Assembly (NCBI GenBank): GCA_025449115.1
Contig: JAHLKC010000092.1
Location: 1 to 64,000 of the forward strand
From: Chytridium lagenaria
Lineage: Eukaryota; Chytridiomycota; Chytridiomycetes; Chytridiales; Chytridiaceae
DNA: 64,000 bases
Reading direction: 5' to 3'
Shown here: in pieces, positions 22,736 to 35,489 of the stretch
Position numbering within the stretch: position 1 is the first letter of the stretch
How the letters are laid out: every line of letters starts with the position of its first letter
The notes under the pieces: generated by a model
What the model saw: the letters and a program-made list of their open reading frames with translations, nothing else
Told to the model about the DNA's origin: nothing
Database searches by the model: none
Translations under genes and position numbers: made by a program

Positions 22736-24519
22736 TTACTGTTTTTCGAGCAATCCTTTGTAAAACTCATGCGCTCGCCTGATAGGCTGAAGAAGAGTGG
22801 TATCCATATTCGGCAAAACCTTTGCCATCAACTCGTAAAGTGGAATCATCACGAAACCAATGAAACCAACTATTTAGAAATTTAAGAAAACAAAAATGAT
22901 TTTTTGTTATACCTTGGGCGCTGGGTTTGGTAACCTTTTCTCTGTCCATAAATGGGGCAGTGGGCAAGCCCTCCTTCTTTTCACGGTCAGACTGTCCAAA
23001 AATTCCTCTAAAAGGTTGTCCACCCATGGTTCAGCTACATGCTTGGGGCGAACCTCGTTCGAGATGTCAGCACACTTGATAATGAGCTGCAAAAGCTATT
23101 TCTCGTATAAGGCAAGATAAAAAAAATGGAATGAAACCCCACCAATTGACGCTGATTAGGATCATTAAAGTCGAATGAGTCTGAATAACCCTTAAACTTT
23201 GACAAAATCTCCCCATGCTTTGCCATATCGGTCGCCAAGATGCAGCTGATGATAGTTTTTCGAGCTTCCCTAAACTGTACATTCGAAAGATTTGACAAAA
23301 AGTTAAGGTTGTCGTGTTTAAGCAATGTGAAGAGAACCGCTAATGTGCTTGTAAGATTTCTTGCATGAACTTTATGGAATACCTGAATGATGGTTCTCAA
23401 GGGGCGAGATATCATTGTAAACGATTGCGAGCTCTGTCGACGCGTTAATCTGGTAGGCATTGTTGACGCCAGGGTGGTCAAGGTCATGCTAGATTATATC
23501 AGTCTGGAAATTAATTTATAATAGTATTACCCCAATGGCCGACACAAGAAGAATTAGCTTTTCCATTGAGGTCAGCTTCCTGTGAACTCCAGTTACGTGT
23601 ATAATGCCATAGACCTTGTAAAGTAAGTCAAATACATTTACAAAACTCCTTACCATCTGAGTGACGCAGAAGCAGTGCTGAAAGTTGTGGAAAGGGTTCT
23701 TGTTATAGCCCATTCTAATTACAGTGAACAAGATTGATCCCCCTCAATTTACCTTATGCAGCTCATAAATGATCGAAATTTAGATGTGTCCATCTGGAAT
23801 TCACTGATAAGGTGAAGGTCCTCAAACATCCATTCAATCAACGCCATAAGCTCAATGTCATTCCATTGCCAAATATCAAAAGTCGGGTGCTTCAGATGCT
23901 CCAGTACTTCAGGATTAAACTTGGGCTTGGTGGCATCCGTATAAGCGGGATCATCGGAAACGGGAAGTTTCCCAACTTTAAGCATTGCCGGTTTAAGAGC
24001 GGGATCGTTTGTAGTAAATTGGAGAGCTGAACAATCAATAATTATCTTAAACCAATACTCCATACGTGGGAACTTGCATCCAGCTCTATCTTAGACTTGA
24101 TTGTGGTCATATTTTTTCTTAAAGACGGGACATCGTGCAATATAGCGTTTGTTGCGCGTAGGGTCTCCACTATTTTCTTTGATGCGTCTCCCGACCGGTC
24201 TCGCTCTGCACGGTTAAAGGACTGTCTGATTACAATAACCTACCTGACGAGACATTGACCTTATAAATTGACTTGGTATCATTTCCAGGAGTACTGATAC
24301 CTATGGGTATCAGAGCACCGTCGGTGGTATAAAGCTTGACAATGTGTCGTTCATTTTGCGGCAGCTTCAGCACGTCCAACAAAGCACCGTAAACCTCCTG
24401 GCTTGTCTTCAGACCAGATAGGCCGACGGAGTAGTTCAATCCGTTGAAGTCGACGTAGAGTGACCTTTCTCTGCCTGCATGCTGTTTTCGCTTTAGCAGC
24501 TGAATAATTACCGCGCCAT
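22736..24519 (-). CDS. PDE9-type 3',5'-cyclic nucleotide phosphodiesterase
   Basis: Hydrolyses cyclic nucleotides; animal PDE9 is a high-affinity cGMP enzyme. The order of motifs follows PDE9 along its full length. The N-terminal domain reads [20 protein letters not shown] and [19 protein letters not shown] near 24465-24310, equivalent to the N-terminal region of PDE9A. Then [20 protein letters not shown] near 23900-23840; [15 protein letters not shown] near 23700-23660; the metal motif [15 protein letters not shown] near 23490-23445, with [37 protein letters not shown] near 23265-23205; [19 protein letters not shown] near 23085-23030; [20 protein letters not shown] and the end [14 protein letters not shown], stop 22736-22738. 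Metal-binding His and Asp residues are present. Introns are short. The exact start (24519 here) is uncertain. It diverges from CSN3 and lies about 4 kb from the cyclase cluster. Confidence 0.9.
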
Positions 24520-24627
24520 GAAGGCATTCGGCTTCAACAGGCTGGGGATTCCCATTGTTAATCCCTGTGCAACCTCATCCTTGTGCATCCGTAGAGCATT
24601 CAACAATTCAATTGTAAAATATATCTG
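24520..24627. promoter_or_regulatory. Short shared intergenic region between PDE9 and CSN3
   Basis: About 108 bp separate the likely starts of two divergent genes. Both 5' flanks must share it or extend into the neighbouring gene. No specific factor site is claimed. Confidence 0.35.
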
Positions 24628-25902
24628 ATGTTGCGAGATCTTGTGGAAACTGCGTTGCTCGCTGGGGATTCTTACGAGCGAGTCCAGAAGACAGTGTATC
24701 CGGCCTTTCGCTCTGCAAACCAAACCGTTTTTCTGACACAGAACAGCGACCTTGACCCGCTCAGGGATGTTCTCGACCCAGCCACTAACTCATTGGCATA
24801 CCTCTACTTCCTCTCTGCACGTTTGAAAGCTGGCAAGGGCCGTGATGACTCTTACTTTCTTTCACTGTCTCATGCGTTTTCAAGCAAGTTTTCTAATCAA
24901 GTTTGGATTGCACCTGGAAAAGTGAAGGCTTTTGCTCAGAGTGTCTGCTCTATTGCTGAGCGTGTGGGAGGCCTGGACTTGCTGTTGGAATTTTAAAAAA
25001 CTCATCACACGCTCAGAGCTTATCTATGACGCCAAAACCGCCACGCACTTCTTGACCCCATTCATGCCATGCTCATCAAGTTCACCATCCTTTCGAAGCA
25101 TTTTAGCATTGTCAGACCCGTTCTCGACTTGGACATTTCAAACATAAAGCAATCAAAGTTTGACCTGAAAATGCAAGACTTTTTGCTCTACTTCTACTAT
25201 GGGGTAATTCTTAATTAACTTGTATTCTATGACTCATGCTATTTTGTAGGGTATCGCGTACTTACATTTGAAAAATTACGACGAGCTGTAGAGTTTTTTG
25301 AGATCTGCATTACGGTTCCGGCTACTCACACGTCTTGGATACAAATTGAAGCTTACCGAAAGTGCGTCTTGACCAATTTTATTGCCACTGGTAAATCCTA
25401 CACGATGCCAAAATTCACGTCCCCAACGACTTCGCGGATGCTTCAAACTAATTGCGGAGCTTATCAAGAACTGGCCAAAGCCCTCGAATCCGGTGCGACG
25501 CAGAAAGGCCCATGCAGAGCTGTTAAAGTCTACTGAGCTCTTAGGAAAGTCTGGTAATCTTGGATTGGCTCGCCAAAGCTATGGACTTGCAACACGTCAT
25601 GCCATTCTGGCTAACAAAAACTTACTTGACGCTGTCAATTTTGGATATTGCAAAAGCCACTTTAAATGACGGCGTCACCCGAAACACTCAAGTGGAATCT
25701 GCTGTTCTTTCCTTATTCAAGAGGAAAAGGTCTTGGCTTCGATTAGTGTAAGGATAACCTGATGGTTTCTTTCCACGATGAGAGAGAGGATTTTGTTGGT
25801 GACCATTCGATCAAGATGCTCGAGAGGGAGATTCTCAAAGCCATGACTCTAAAATCATTTCAAAGGAAGATTATTCTTTACAAATCAGTAAGGAGTTTAT
25901 AG
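24628..25902 (+). CDS. CSN3: COP9 signalosome subunit 3 (CSN3)
   Basis: PCI-domain subunit of the COP9 signalosome. ATG 24628 starts MLRDLVETALLAG. The order NSLAYLYFLSARLKAGKG, VKAFAQSVCSIAERVGGLD, AMLIKFTILSKHFSIVRPVL (about 25065-25125), KMQDFLLYFYYG, then after an intron GIAYLHLKNYDEAVEFFEIC, IQIEAYRKCVLTNFIATGKS near 25340-25400, and CGAYQELAKALE matches CSN3. The PCI end reads RLTKTFLTLSILDIA-type sequence (LTKTYLTLSILDIAKATLND near 25610-25670), VLASISVKDNLMVSFHDERE near 25735-25790, and IKMLEREILKAM, with stop at 25900-25902. Frame changes occur near 25005 (in a TTTTAAAAAA run), 25500, 25570 and 25720; most sit in or near homopolymers. Confidence 0.83.
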
Positions 25903-26052
25903 GAAAGGTTTTGCTAATGGATGGTCGTGGGGATAGGCTTAATTCGCTTCCTTCGGGCAGTGGGCAGTGGATGGGGGCGGAGAAAGATGAAGTTTGAATG
26001 CTTTTCCTGCTAAGAAGTATTGTTGTTGTTGTTATTTATTGTTACACACATT

Positions 26053-27351
26053 ATGACTTGTCCAGATGAAAACCACCTGTCTCCGCCAACTGACAGTGAG
26101 CTGTGGAATTATGGGTAAGTCCTTAAAACGACTGCCAATCTTCTCACCATGCCGAAGCTGGGTTTTATCCGGATTCTTTGCGCTCTTTGCCGTAACAACA
26201 TCAACAACCCTGATGACTTTACATTTGAGACACTGGACGAGGCCGCAGGTTCAGAGGCACATTTTGAGGGTAATGATGCTATAGAAGCCCTACCTAATTT
26301 ACTCAGATTCTCTTCATTGTTCCATCATACGCCATATGTGCCTTTGTCGCCTACAAATATTCATGGCTAGCGGTGTTTGTTAATGTCTACCGAGATTGTT
26401 GTGAGTGTAGCGACATTCATGACATATGAAGGTTTACGACATTTTAGATGAAGGCTTTACAGTTTATGCCTTCTTCTCCCTTTGCCTGGTATATCTCGGT
26501 CATGGCAGAGAATCTGCTAGGGAAGCATCCGCGGAATACATACCCGAGGCTAGGCTCCGTAGATTTCCGCCGCCCATGTGTTGTTTCTCTACAATCCTGG
26601 AGGACACCATTTCCTCTTCCTATGCAAGCTAGGCATCATTCAACTCACCTTATCGAGAATAGCCACTAGTACATTCACCCTTATTACTGAGGCTGATGGT
26701 ACTTATTGTGGAGGTGAGCCAATGCAAAGGGTAGTTTTACTTCGTAAGGTTCTATGTCACCGCAGTATGGCCATTTCTGGGCGGTTTTATTTAACTCCAT
26801 CGGAATGGGATTGGCCATGTTTTCCTTGCTGACTTTCTACCTTGCTGTCCACTCGGTAAGCTTTTTGACTGTCGCCAATTATTCATCGTGTTAGGACTTA
26901 CCCGCGGGACGGCCAGTCTATCAATTTCTCTCCATCAAGTTCGTGTTGTTCGTGCCCTATCTTCAAAATCTCTTTTGAACCTTCTTGTGGGGATTGGATA
27001 CATTACGGACACGGCAACTATACCCTCCTTGACGTCCTGACGGCCGTGAATTCTGTTCTGCTGTGTTTCGAAATGGCTGTCGCTGCAATTTTGCATGTCA
27101 TGTTTTTCCCTTTTCAAGAGTTTCAAACGGTAGACGAGACAGCGGTTCGCTACACCTTTTTTGAGGCTTTGGTAGATGCTTGTCGCCCAGATGATCTTTG
27201 GAATGATGCCGTTTGGATCTATAAGCGAGCCGAGTTTTTGCTTTCGGGTCGCCTCGGAGCTTACACAAATTGTGGTCCTTCTTCAGACGGTTCAGCTATA
27301 TTGTTTGAAGAAACTGAACGCCTTCTCCCTGATGGGGCTACGTCGGACTGA
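26053..27351 (+). CDS. TMEM184/OST-alpha (LAZ1)-family multi-span membrane protein, interrupted
   Basis: Seven-span membrane protein of the organic solute transporter alpha/TMEM184 group; function in fungi is unclear. ATG 26053 gives MTCPDENHLSPPTDSELWNY, an intron, then WVLSGFFALFAVTTSTTLMT with LHLRHWTRPQVQRHILR near 26160-26270, PYAICAFVAYKYSWLAVFVN near 26330-26380, VYRDC, VYAFFSLCLVYLGHGRE near 26460-26510, FLFLCKLGIIQLTLSRIATS near 26600-26670, TEADGTYCGG, PVYQFLSIKFVLF near 26915-26950, LLVGIGYITDTATI near 26980-27020, and AVNSVLLCFEMAVAAILHVM near 27045-27105. The W-RPQ-QR and R-C-E-F/YAFFSL motifs are typical. The soluble tail runs to the stop at 27349-27351. The frame changes at least five times; some changes are introns. 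Confidence 0.72.
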
Positions 27352-28372
27352 TAGTTAATTTGCTTTCCTATAACTCTCGCACATTTATATAATACCCTTT
27401 GTGTTTAAATAACTGTGAAGTAGGATATCGCGATTGTTTTGGAATGAAAAATTCATTGTCTTCTGTCTATCTTACCTACTCAACCTGTTGTACTCCTTAA
27501 TATTCATGTGATTATTTTACTGTTCGTTATTAATGAATTAGCTAAGTGTTATACAAATTTTATTTTGTTCCAAGACATATGCTTCCTAATCTCTTAATTA
27601 TAATACGACTCATATATATTTTAATAACAGTGACAAAGTTAACCACCAAACAACAAGATTGGTGAAGTGCCAGAGGCGTCTAGACCCGCTTAATACATGT
27701 GAATTACCGAAGCATGAATTCTAATTTTGTTGAGGATTTGTGGTTGAAGGAGTCCCATGTGTTTCGGACATTCGGACACCTGGCGGAGTCAAAGCTTTAA
27801 TATAAAGTTTAGCTTCCACAATAGCTGTTTTCCATCTATTAAAAAATGGCGCGTCCGTTTGGACTTTCTGAAGTCTAAAGTTTCCAATTCGTGCCATTCA
27901 CCTTTTAAGCTAAGGGCACATTAACCATAAAGTATATTGAAACTTTGGAGATGGAAACAACAAGTTTCTTTCCCAATTAAAACACGAAAAGAAAAAAAAA
28001 CACATGACAGCAAAAAAAAATTGTCTAAAAAAGCAACCTGTGGCGCTCCTCTCGTTATCCTGCTCTACCAATATATCGCAATTACTTACTCGCTCGCAAG
28101 CATGCTGCTCCCTCGTATCTTTAACAGTTCGATGGTGTCAGTGCCAACCACGAAGTTACGCAGTCTAGTCCGCAGATTCCAGAAAAGAGTACGCCTTCTG
28201 TCATAAATTCAATGCGGAAGCACATATATAAATAATAACAATAAGAGTATTGTAAGAATTAAAGGATTCTATCAAAAAGACTAGCTATTAATATTCCTAA
28301 AACCTATTCTACCAAGTCGACCAAAAGAGCAGGATTTCAAAGTAAATCGCTCTACATAATTTTATTGCAGCT
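27352..28372. other. Intergenic region, AT-rich
   Basis: About 1 kb between TMEM184 and cyclase copy A, whose 3' ends face each other. I see no supported gene. Poly-A patches lie near 27985-28020. Confidence 0.5.
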
Positions 28373-31300
28373 TCAATCGACGGCCATAAGAGCCCATTTC
28401 TCAAGGGTATCTGCCCCCATCCTCCTAAACATCCCCGCCGCTTTAGTAGCATACTGTTGTCTCTCCTCCTTCTTTCTGCTTAGGTGCCCCACGACCGAAG
28501 TAAGAAACGCATTCAATCCGAAAAACTCCCCGCCTTCATTCATTTTCCCAGCAAACGTTCTTGACCGAAACACCCTCTTGAACCATCCCACCTGCTTATA
28601 CCCTTTCCCATCGAGGTACTCCGGACACACTAAAAGAATACGTCGCGCTATTTCCAAAAGGGGCGATGGGATGGGATGAGTCTTCTTGCACAAAGCCATG
28701 AGATTTTGTCGAAGCTCTTGAAGAGAAACAGAGGGCGAACGAAGTGGTGTAGGATTGATTCGAGACTTATTATTGAAGGCTAGCGTGGCGAGACGTGGCG
28801 GTAGCGGTGACGGCATGGCGATGTTTGAGTCTGCACCATTCACGTTGAGAGACGGTTATTGGCGACAAAATCGATTTCCGGTGAGTTCCTGATGCGCTGG
28901 ACAACAACATTGCATGCCATAAATACCACAATCACGTGCTTGAAGACGAATGAATGATTGGTTTCAAGTTTAACTCTCCCCATTCGAATTACCATGTCGT
29001 TGATATTCTCGACGATCTCTGCTCCATGAGGTTGAGAAGATAGATTAATCAGCACTGCTCCCATCCCCTTAACTCCCGAAAACACAAACGTGGTCGCATC
29101 GTCAAGGTAAAAATGCGCCTTTTCGAACATCTCATTCCACCTTTTCAATAACGGAACGTTCCCTGCGTACATTGCTTCAAGCATCAGCGAGGCGAGAACG
29201 GCAACGCTCCACACAGACTCTTTCACCAACATCTCCGCCATAAGAGATTCGGGCATCAACGCAGTGATCACTCCCATATTCCCAGCCATAACTGAGGGTG
29301 CGAAACGCATAGGATGTCCTTTACAGGCTTCCATCGGCACCTTTCTATCCATCCAAGTGGTATGTCTATCTGAAAATCCGAGAGCTCTTTTCGGGCTCGA
29401 CTCGTATGCTAGCGCTATCGCCGAGTATATATTATAACTAGAGCACACCGCATCGGAACATTTGTGCTCGATTTTCAGAGAAGTATTGTAGAATTGTGAC
29501 CAATTCGAAAACCCCACCCAAAACGCGCTAGGGTAAATGCAGAAACGTTGAGACTGCCTAACCAATATTCCGGATCTGAGTCGCATAAACGAATAGCGTG
29601 GGTAAGGTTCTTTAAAATCACCAGAAACTTATATTCAGCTTCCCATGATGAATCCATTATGCCAAGGGCCGATAGGGTCATAAGAGACTGCTTGATTGCA
29701 GTGGTCGACGCTCTCCGTAGGGCGGATTTTTTAAAGGTGTTTTCGATAACTTTATGTCCTTCGCGATATCCACCGTTCCTCCTTTTGATCTAACCCACGA
29801 CACCATAAGGCTGATTTGCAAAGATACTATTTATCAGCATAATTTCAATATCCTTGTGGCGAAGAGAGAAAAAAGGCACAATATACGTTCTTAGAGTTCT
29901 CATAGTTTTTTCTTACTCTCCTTGATTGTTTTCGGCCACACAACCCCGTACACCTCCATCGCTTGCAGCGCAAAAGACCTTGATTTGGTGAACGGCACAA
30001 AATTCACGCTCGCCAAGACAATTTCGCTAACGCGCTTGCCTTGACCTCTCTGTTGATCTCAAAGCCGCCAGAGGCGGTCATCGTAAAGATTTCATGTAGG
30101 GTAACGGCTGTGGAATCTAGTTGAAGCTCATTATCTTCAAGGAATTGAAAAAGATCATTAAGGATTCGGGTGGAATCGCCAAACAGGCCATCGTCATAGT
30201 ACGAAAGCCTTAATGCTCTGGTTAGAATCTTGATCTTTTTTAGAAAACGGAATAAAATCCTTACCCCAACTCCAAATTCTTTACTACCATCTTCTCTGAA
30301 TTACCTGATCTCCAATAGTGGTAGCACATTGGCGGCAGCATCATCTTCCTTTCTTCAGGATCCTTCTCCACAATAGCTTCGTAATTCTCCCCAACCATCG
30401 CATGAAGTCGTTGCCGATCCACCCATTGGGATACTCTCATATATAACTTTAGAGATGGTTATATGACGAAAGTGGATTTGAATCCATGGCGACAAGGTGT
30501 CGGCACCGCTGAATGTTTCAACAGTCATGAACCCGAACCGATCACCGGCAACAATTGCTTCGCTGATCATCGTTGGTGTGATATTTGGGTCGTTGAGAAG
30601 GAAGAGTAGATCGTCAAGGAGAAGTAGTGGCCGAGAACGGAGGCTAACTTGAAAAGGGTTTGGAGAAATGGGTCAAGGCTAAATGATTTAATCATTATTA
30701 GGTTTAGAGCAAAATTATTTCGAAACGACGCCTAACTCACCGATCGAATTGTGTCAGAATAAGAGTCTCGATACGAGTGGAAAGGATGGTTTCAATAGCG
30801 GCATCATCCAAGGATTTTCTTCAGTTTCTCTTCGGCAAGAAATGTTACAAGAGTGTCCACCTGGAGAAGGTTCCCGCCCGTGTGCTCCATAACAGCTACA
30901 TTGATTTAGCAATCAGTCCGCAAAGGAAACCAAACAGATAGGTGAGATGACCAAGCACTTTTACAAGTTTTGGTGTTATTTTGACTCCAAGTCGAAGTCT
31001 CTCGACCTAAATATAAAATATTATGCCCAGAGTTGAGTATGGTGACAATGCCGCAAAGAAGTAAATCTGAACGAAAAGTAGAAAAGGAAGAAGGAAAAGG
31101 AGAAGAGAAAAGTCGAAATTCTCACCAAACACTTCTCAATCTCAATGTATCTTAATCCTGTTAACATATATTTTTGATCGTATGCCATCCCCTTAATCCG
31201 ATTGTCGTCCATTAAAGGTCTTGAAAATGATACCAAGAAAAGCTGCAAAAGAAAAGAAATTAAACGAAATTTATCTACAGTATACATTACATTTTTGCAG

Positions 31301-34300
31301 GTCTCAATTACCCCACAAATTACATCGATCGATGTGGGATCAATCCACTGTGCATCATCCAAAATAAGTGCCACCTTTTTGGTCCCAAGTACATGCGCCA
31401 TCATCCTCGTCACCACAGATTTCATAACCATCCGCTTTCCTTCTGCATCCAGTAGTTGTATCTTACTCGGCCTAACGCCTACACCGCCTGCTGTGCTCCC
31501 AACTGTGAGATATTGAGCCTGAGCTTGTGACGCCACTCCAGCATTTTTTCTAACGCCAAACAGTAGTTCATTCAAGAGATCAACATATGCTGGATCTTCG
31601 CCAATATCCATGAGGAGATTTCGAAGCTTGGCATTTTGGCACACATCCGTGCTTCTGCGACGAAATTCGTGGGAATGAAAATATTGTATATCGTTCGCGG
31701 GGGATAAGGATCCAATGGAACTCATTGAGCCAGTTTTACTAGATGCAGTGTCGGCCTCGAAGGTTATCAGAGAGAGGACTTTTTGCAGAAGAACTTGGAT
31801 GGCACTGTATGGTATTGTCTGCCCCATTTCCGTTCCTTATTATATGAAAGAAATATATTAGATTTAAAAGCCTAATTAAAAGAAGAAAGAAGGATCTATA
31901 TTGATTGATGTAAGATCCGGATTATCACCTCTTCCGAGACTTTATCAAAAATATAGTGTAAAATTCCAAAGTTAGAAAAGTTGAGTACGATATTTCAGTA
32001 AATTACCAATGATCCATTCCAAATTGGCTGATGTGTTTTTCGAGAAAAGCCAAAAGATTAGACTTTCCCATCCCACTTGTCCCCTCCACCAATGCCAAGT
32101 TCTTTCTCGTAATCCCTAACCTCCATGCATCAAATGATGCTTTTAAAGCTTCTAGCTCATCAACATTACCCATAGGATCCGTAAACTCTTTTTTACGACG
32201 AGCACGTGAGCCAAGGCCGTCTGACGGAATCCCCCATACATCTACTTGTTTCCCTTTGCCTTTGACCTTGATATTGGTAAGTCTAAACAAAACCATACAT
32301 GCCTTTCAATCCTACCTTGTGCTTTCCAAGATGCATGCACACAAAGTCGTTCTTTACGGCGTCGCGCGTGGTTCTGTCAATAGCGATAAGCCGATATTCT
32401 CGTTCGATGCTCAACAGCCTCACTGCTAGGTTGAAGACGTCGCCTAAAGCACAAAACAAAACATCACGTCGTTAGCTTATGCAATTCTTTCAAAATATCA
32501 AGAAATATGAAAGATTAAACCTAGAAACCCAGCTTCTTTTCTTCCTCGTGTTCCAACCGTTCCAAAAAAAACGCTTCCGGTCGCAATTGACATTGAGAAT
32601 TTCGCACCGACAACTCGACGCTTTAGAGCAGTTTGAAACATAACGGCAGTTTTGATAGCGTTATGACAGCCATTTTCATTCGCGAAAGGCTTTGAAGTAT
32701 TTAGTTTAGTTATAACTCCAAAGCATTCAGTAAAACTAACGAATATAAAAATGATAATGGAAGTCTAACCGGAAGCCCAAAGCACGCCAAAAATGTTTGT
32801 CCTTTATCATCAACTGGAATATAAAGACCGTCTTAGCTTTGCCCATCCATGATTATTAAAAAAATCCTGAGATTACCCGAGCTCTGAAGAAACACTCCGT
32901 TATACGTCATCAAGCTTTTAAGAAACTCTTCCATGTAGATTTGGGACTCCTCTAAACCGAAGGCTTTAAGAGGTTTCATAAAAAGGACGCTTAACGTCCT
33001 GTATTCGCTCTTAAAATCAGTCACCCTCCTTTTAAGACCCGCTGGTGAAGACTGTGTTGCACTTAAGACAATGTCAGAATCCCTCATGCGAGCCATAACA
33101 GATTGATTGATGAATGTTGTGAGAAAGCTCATGTCTAAATCAACGATATTACTTTGAACGGGTATTGTTTTAATTGTTGTAGTTCCAGTAATAGACCTAT
33201 ATCAGAAAATTAGACATTTCCTGACGATACAATAACTATACCCTCTATGACCTTGGCTCGACCTGCTGCCAGAAAATCGAATAGCTTCCAAATGCTCTGA
33301 GTATAGTATTATTTGCTCAAGATCCTTCAAAAAAGATAACGATTCGGGGAAAATTTCGGAGATCTGGTGGGATACACCAAGCTGTCCTAATAACAAGGCG
33401 ATAAGCTGAGTGATCTAATGTCACATTCATTGAAATGGGTCCCTTACCCGATTTGGTGCCATCTAGTAGTGGTCCAATCTCATGTAGACAGTCTCCTACT
33501 ACAAAGTAATCCAGTCTAAATGATGGCAATCCGATAATGACTCTTGACACCATCCCGCATGCCACTGCAGCATGAAGAGTGAGAACTTCCGACCGTTTCA
33601 TATTTCTCGTTCCCCCATTCGAATCGTATCGATCGAAAGGATCTTTTGCCGAACTCATTGCATTAGCCCATCGTTTGACGTCGATTGCATGGGTAGGGTG
33701 TTCAAGGAGAATTTCTGTGCAGCACATAATGGCTCTACTCTTGATGGATGCATGGTCCTCAAAAGGGTCATTTGCACAGAAAGTGACCAGCAGTGCGTCG
33801 CCAAGAAACTATGTATAGCGTTGAATGTTTCAGCGGTTGTAAGAAAATGAGAGTTCTGAAGTAGAATGCGGCCGTCAAAACTTTGTACCTTTACTATATC
33901 GCCTCCATAGCCCAGCACAATGGGCGCAATCTAAGTTCAATGTTTTATTTTTGTGTATCGCGGTTGCAAAAGATCATCCTACCTTCTCGATATATTCACC
34001 AGTGCCTGCGCTGATGACCTCGGAAGAGAGTTTACCTAACAGATCAGTCTAGTGGATCTGTCAAAACGAATTCGACCACTCGTACCGCATGCCAGGGAAA
34101 AACATGGAGCGAAAAATGGGTACTTACAAAAAGGGTCGTAAGCGTGCTGAATCCGGAGATATCGATCATAGCCTTAAAATGCGAATACAGAAGCGATTTG
34201 CGTTAGTCCGGGTCGTATTCCGAGGCAGTCGCCAAAGCAAAGAGTTATAAAAAAGTTCTCTACCACAGCCATAAACTCTGTCTCGACATACGGCTTGTGG

Positions 34301-34473
34301 TCCAGTAATGCTTTCACAACGACATCCCTCTTGTCCTGGTTCGTAACGAGCTCCCGAACATATTTGGTGACATACACTGAAGGGTCTGATGCTTGAACCG
34401 GAGGACTCAGGCTACTAATGTCCAACGTAGTGGAGTTTGTCGAATCCTTCCGCTGCATCACAACGTCATGCAT
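28373..34473 (-). CDS. ADCY10-like cyclase/NTPase, copy A
   Basis: Large soluble-adenylyl-cyclase-type protein. The start is taken at ATG 34473 (MHDVVMQRKDSTN). Exon 1 ends ETEFMAV. Short exons then give AMIDISGFSTLTTLF (near 34130), LGKLSSEVISAGTGEYIEK and VLGYGGDIVK. The next exon, from about 33830, gives FLGDALLVTFCANDP. DIS and GDALL carry the two metal-binding Asp of class III cyclases. HAAVACGMVSRVIIGLPSFR lies near 33570-33515. The second cyclase-like domain has RVTDFKSEYRTLSVLF near 33030 and FGTVGTRGRKEAG near 32560. The NTPase has Walker A EGTSGMGKSNLL near 32085 and Walker B VALILDDAQWID near 31350. Then HFRHITISKVIYESIP near 30460-30415 and a helical C-terminus ending KWALMAVD at 28373. 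A conserved 11-nt micro-exon sits at 31929-31939. One-base shifts are suspected near 29495 and 28845. Whether it makes cAMP or cGMP is not settled. Confidence 0.85.
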
Positions 34474-35489
34474 GGAGCATCCGCGTTGTTGACCTCCCAG
34501 TCCAAAGTTGGTGGTCAATGTAGATAACCTGCCAGCTTATCGCTCTTCACTTTTTCCCGACTGATTAAAATAGAAGACACCGAGTGCAATTGCAAGCACC
34601 GAGATATGAAGGCAATCGGCAGGCCAGCGCCGGTAGGAGAGATGGATGAAGTAGCGGGGTGGAATTTGTGAATCCCCAGCGTGAATCCAAAAAAATCACT
34701 GTGAATGGCGATCTTCTATTCTCAAACTAAAACGAAATGCAATTTATGGGAGTATTCTCTGGTAGCTGATGCCAAAAGCACTCCCAATCTTTCCGCAATC
34801 AGCGATTGTACATAGCTGTCCCTATCCCCTCACAAGATGCCTTTAGAAATATCACTTTCTGCCATCGCTGTGTTTAGAAACATGCAATATCAAAATAGAT
34901 ATGCTGTTATCATCCAAGCAGAGTTGTGTGTGTGTGTAGGTGAATATTCAAAAATACGTCAATCATATAAATAAATGCCTAATAAATATTTAATACGTAT
35001 AAAAATTAAAACCCAGAATCTCCTACTTTGTCTAAAAAAAGGTCGCAAGACGCAAACAAAAATGAATTAATACAAAATAGCGCCATGAGCCAGTGGAAAC
35101 ATAACATTTACATCTGCAGATGAAGCACTTGGATGGTATGAATGATAATATTCATCGCTCTTGATAACAACACGTACAAGGATAAATTAGAGAAAAGTGG
35201 TGTGAAATCGAGGTTAGGTTGTTGGACGAGAAGGAAAAAGAGGCTGGGATGGGGAAAGCGAAGGGAGGCACGACAGGATACAGGCGGCAATGTGGTTAAC
35301 TATGGAATAGGGTTAGGGGAGGGTGGGTGGGATTATACAATAGTAAGACAGCTAATCACAACAATTACGGCCGTTGCAATTTTTTGCCCGTCTTCAAAAT
35401 AGATTATCAAGCCCGCTTAAGCCAACGGTTACAAAAGGCTGGTAAAAGTCCACAACCGAAATACAACATAAGCGGAGAATCGGCTTCGC
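34474..35489. other. Intergenic region between copy A and CK2 beta
   Basis: About 1 kb without a supported gene. It holds the 5' flank of cyclase copy A and the 3' flank of CK2 beta. A (GT)n run occurs near 34925-34937. Confidence 0.5.

Noticed and set aside
31202..31516. Plus-strand frame opposite copy A
   Set aside because: Exact antisense of the conserved NTPase exon (Walker B region); shadow of the real gene.
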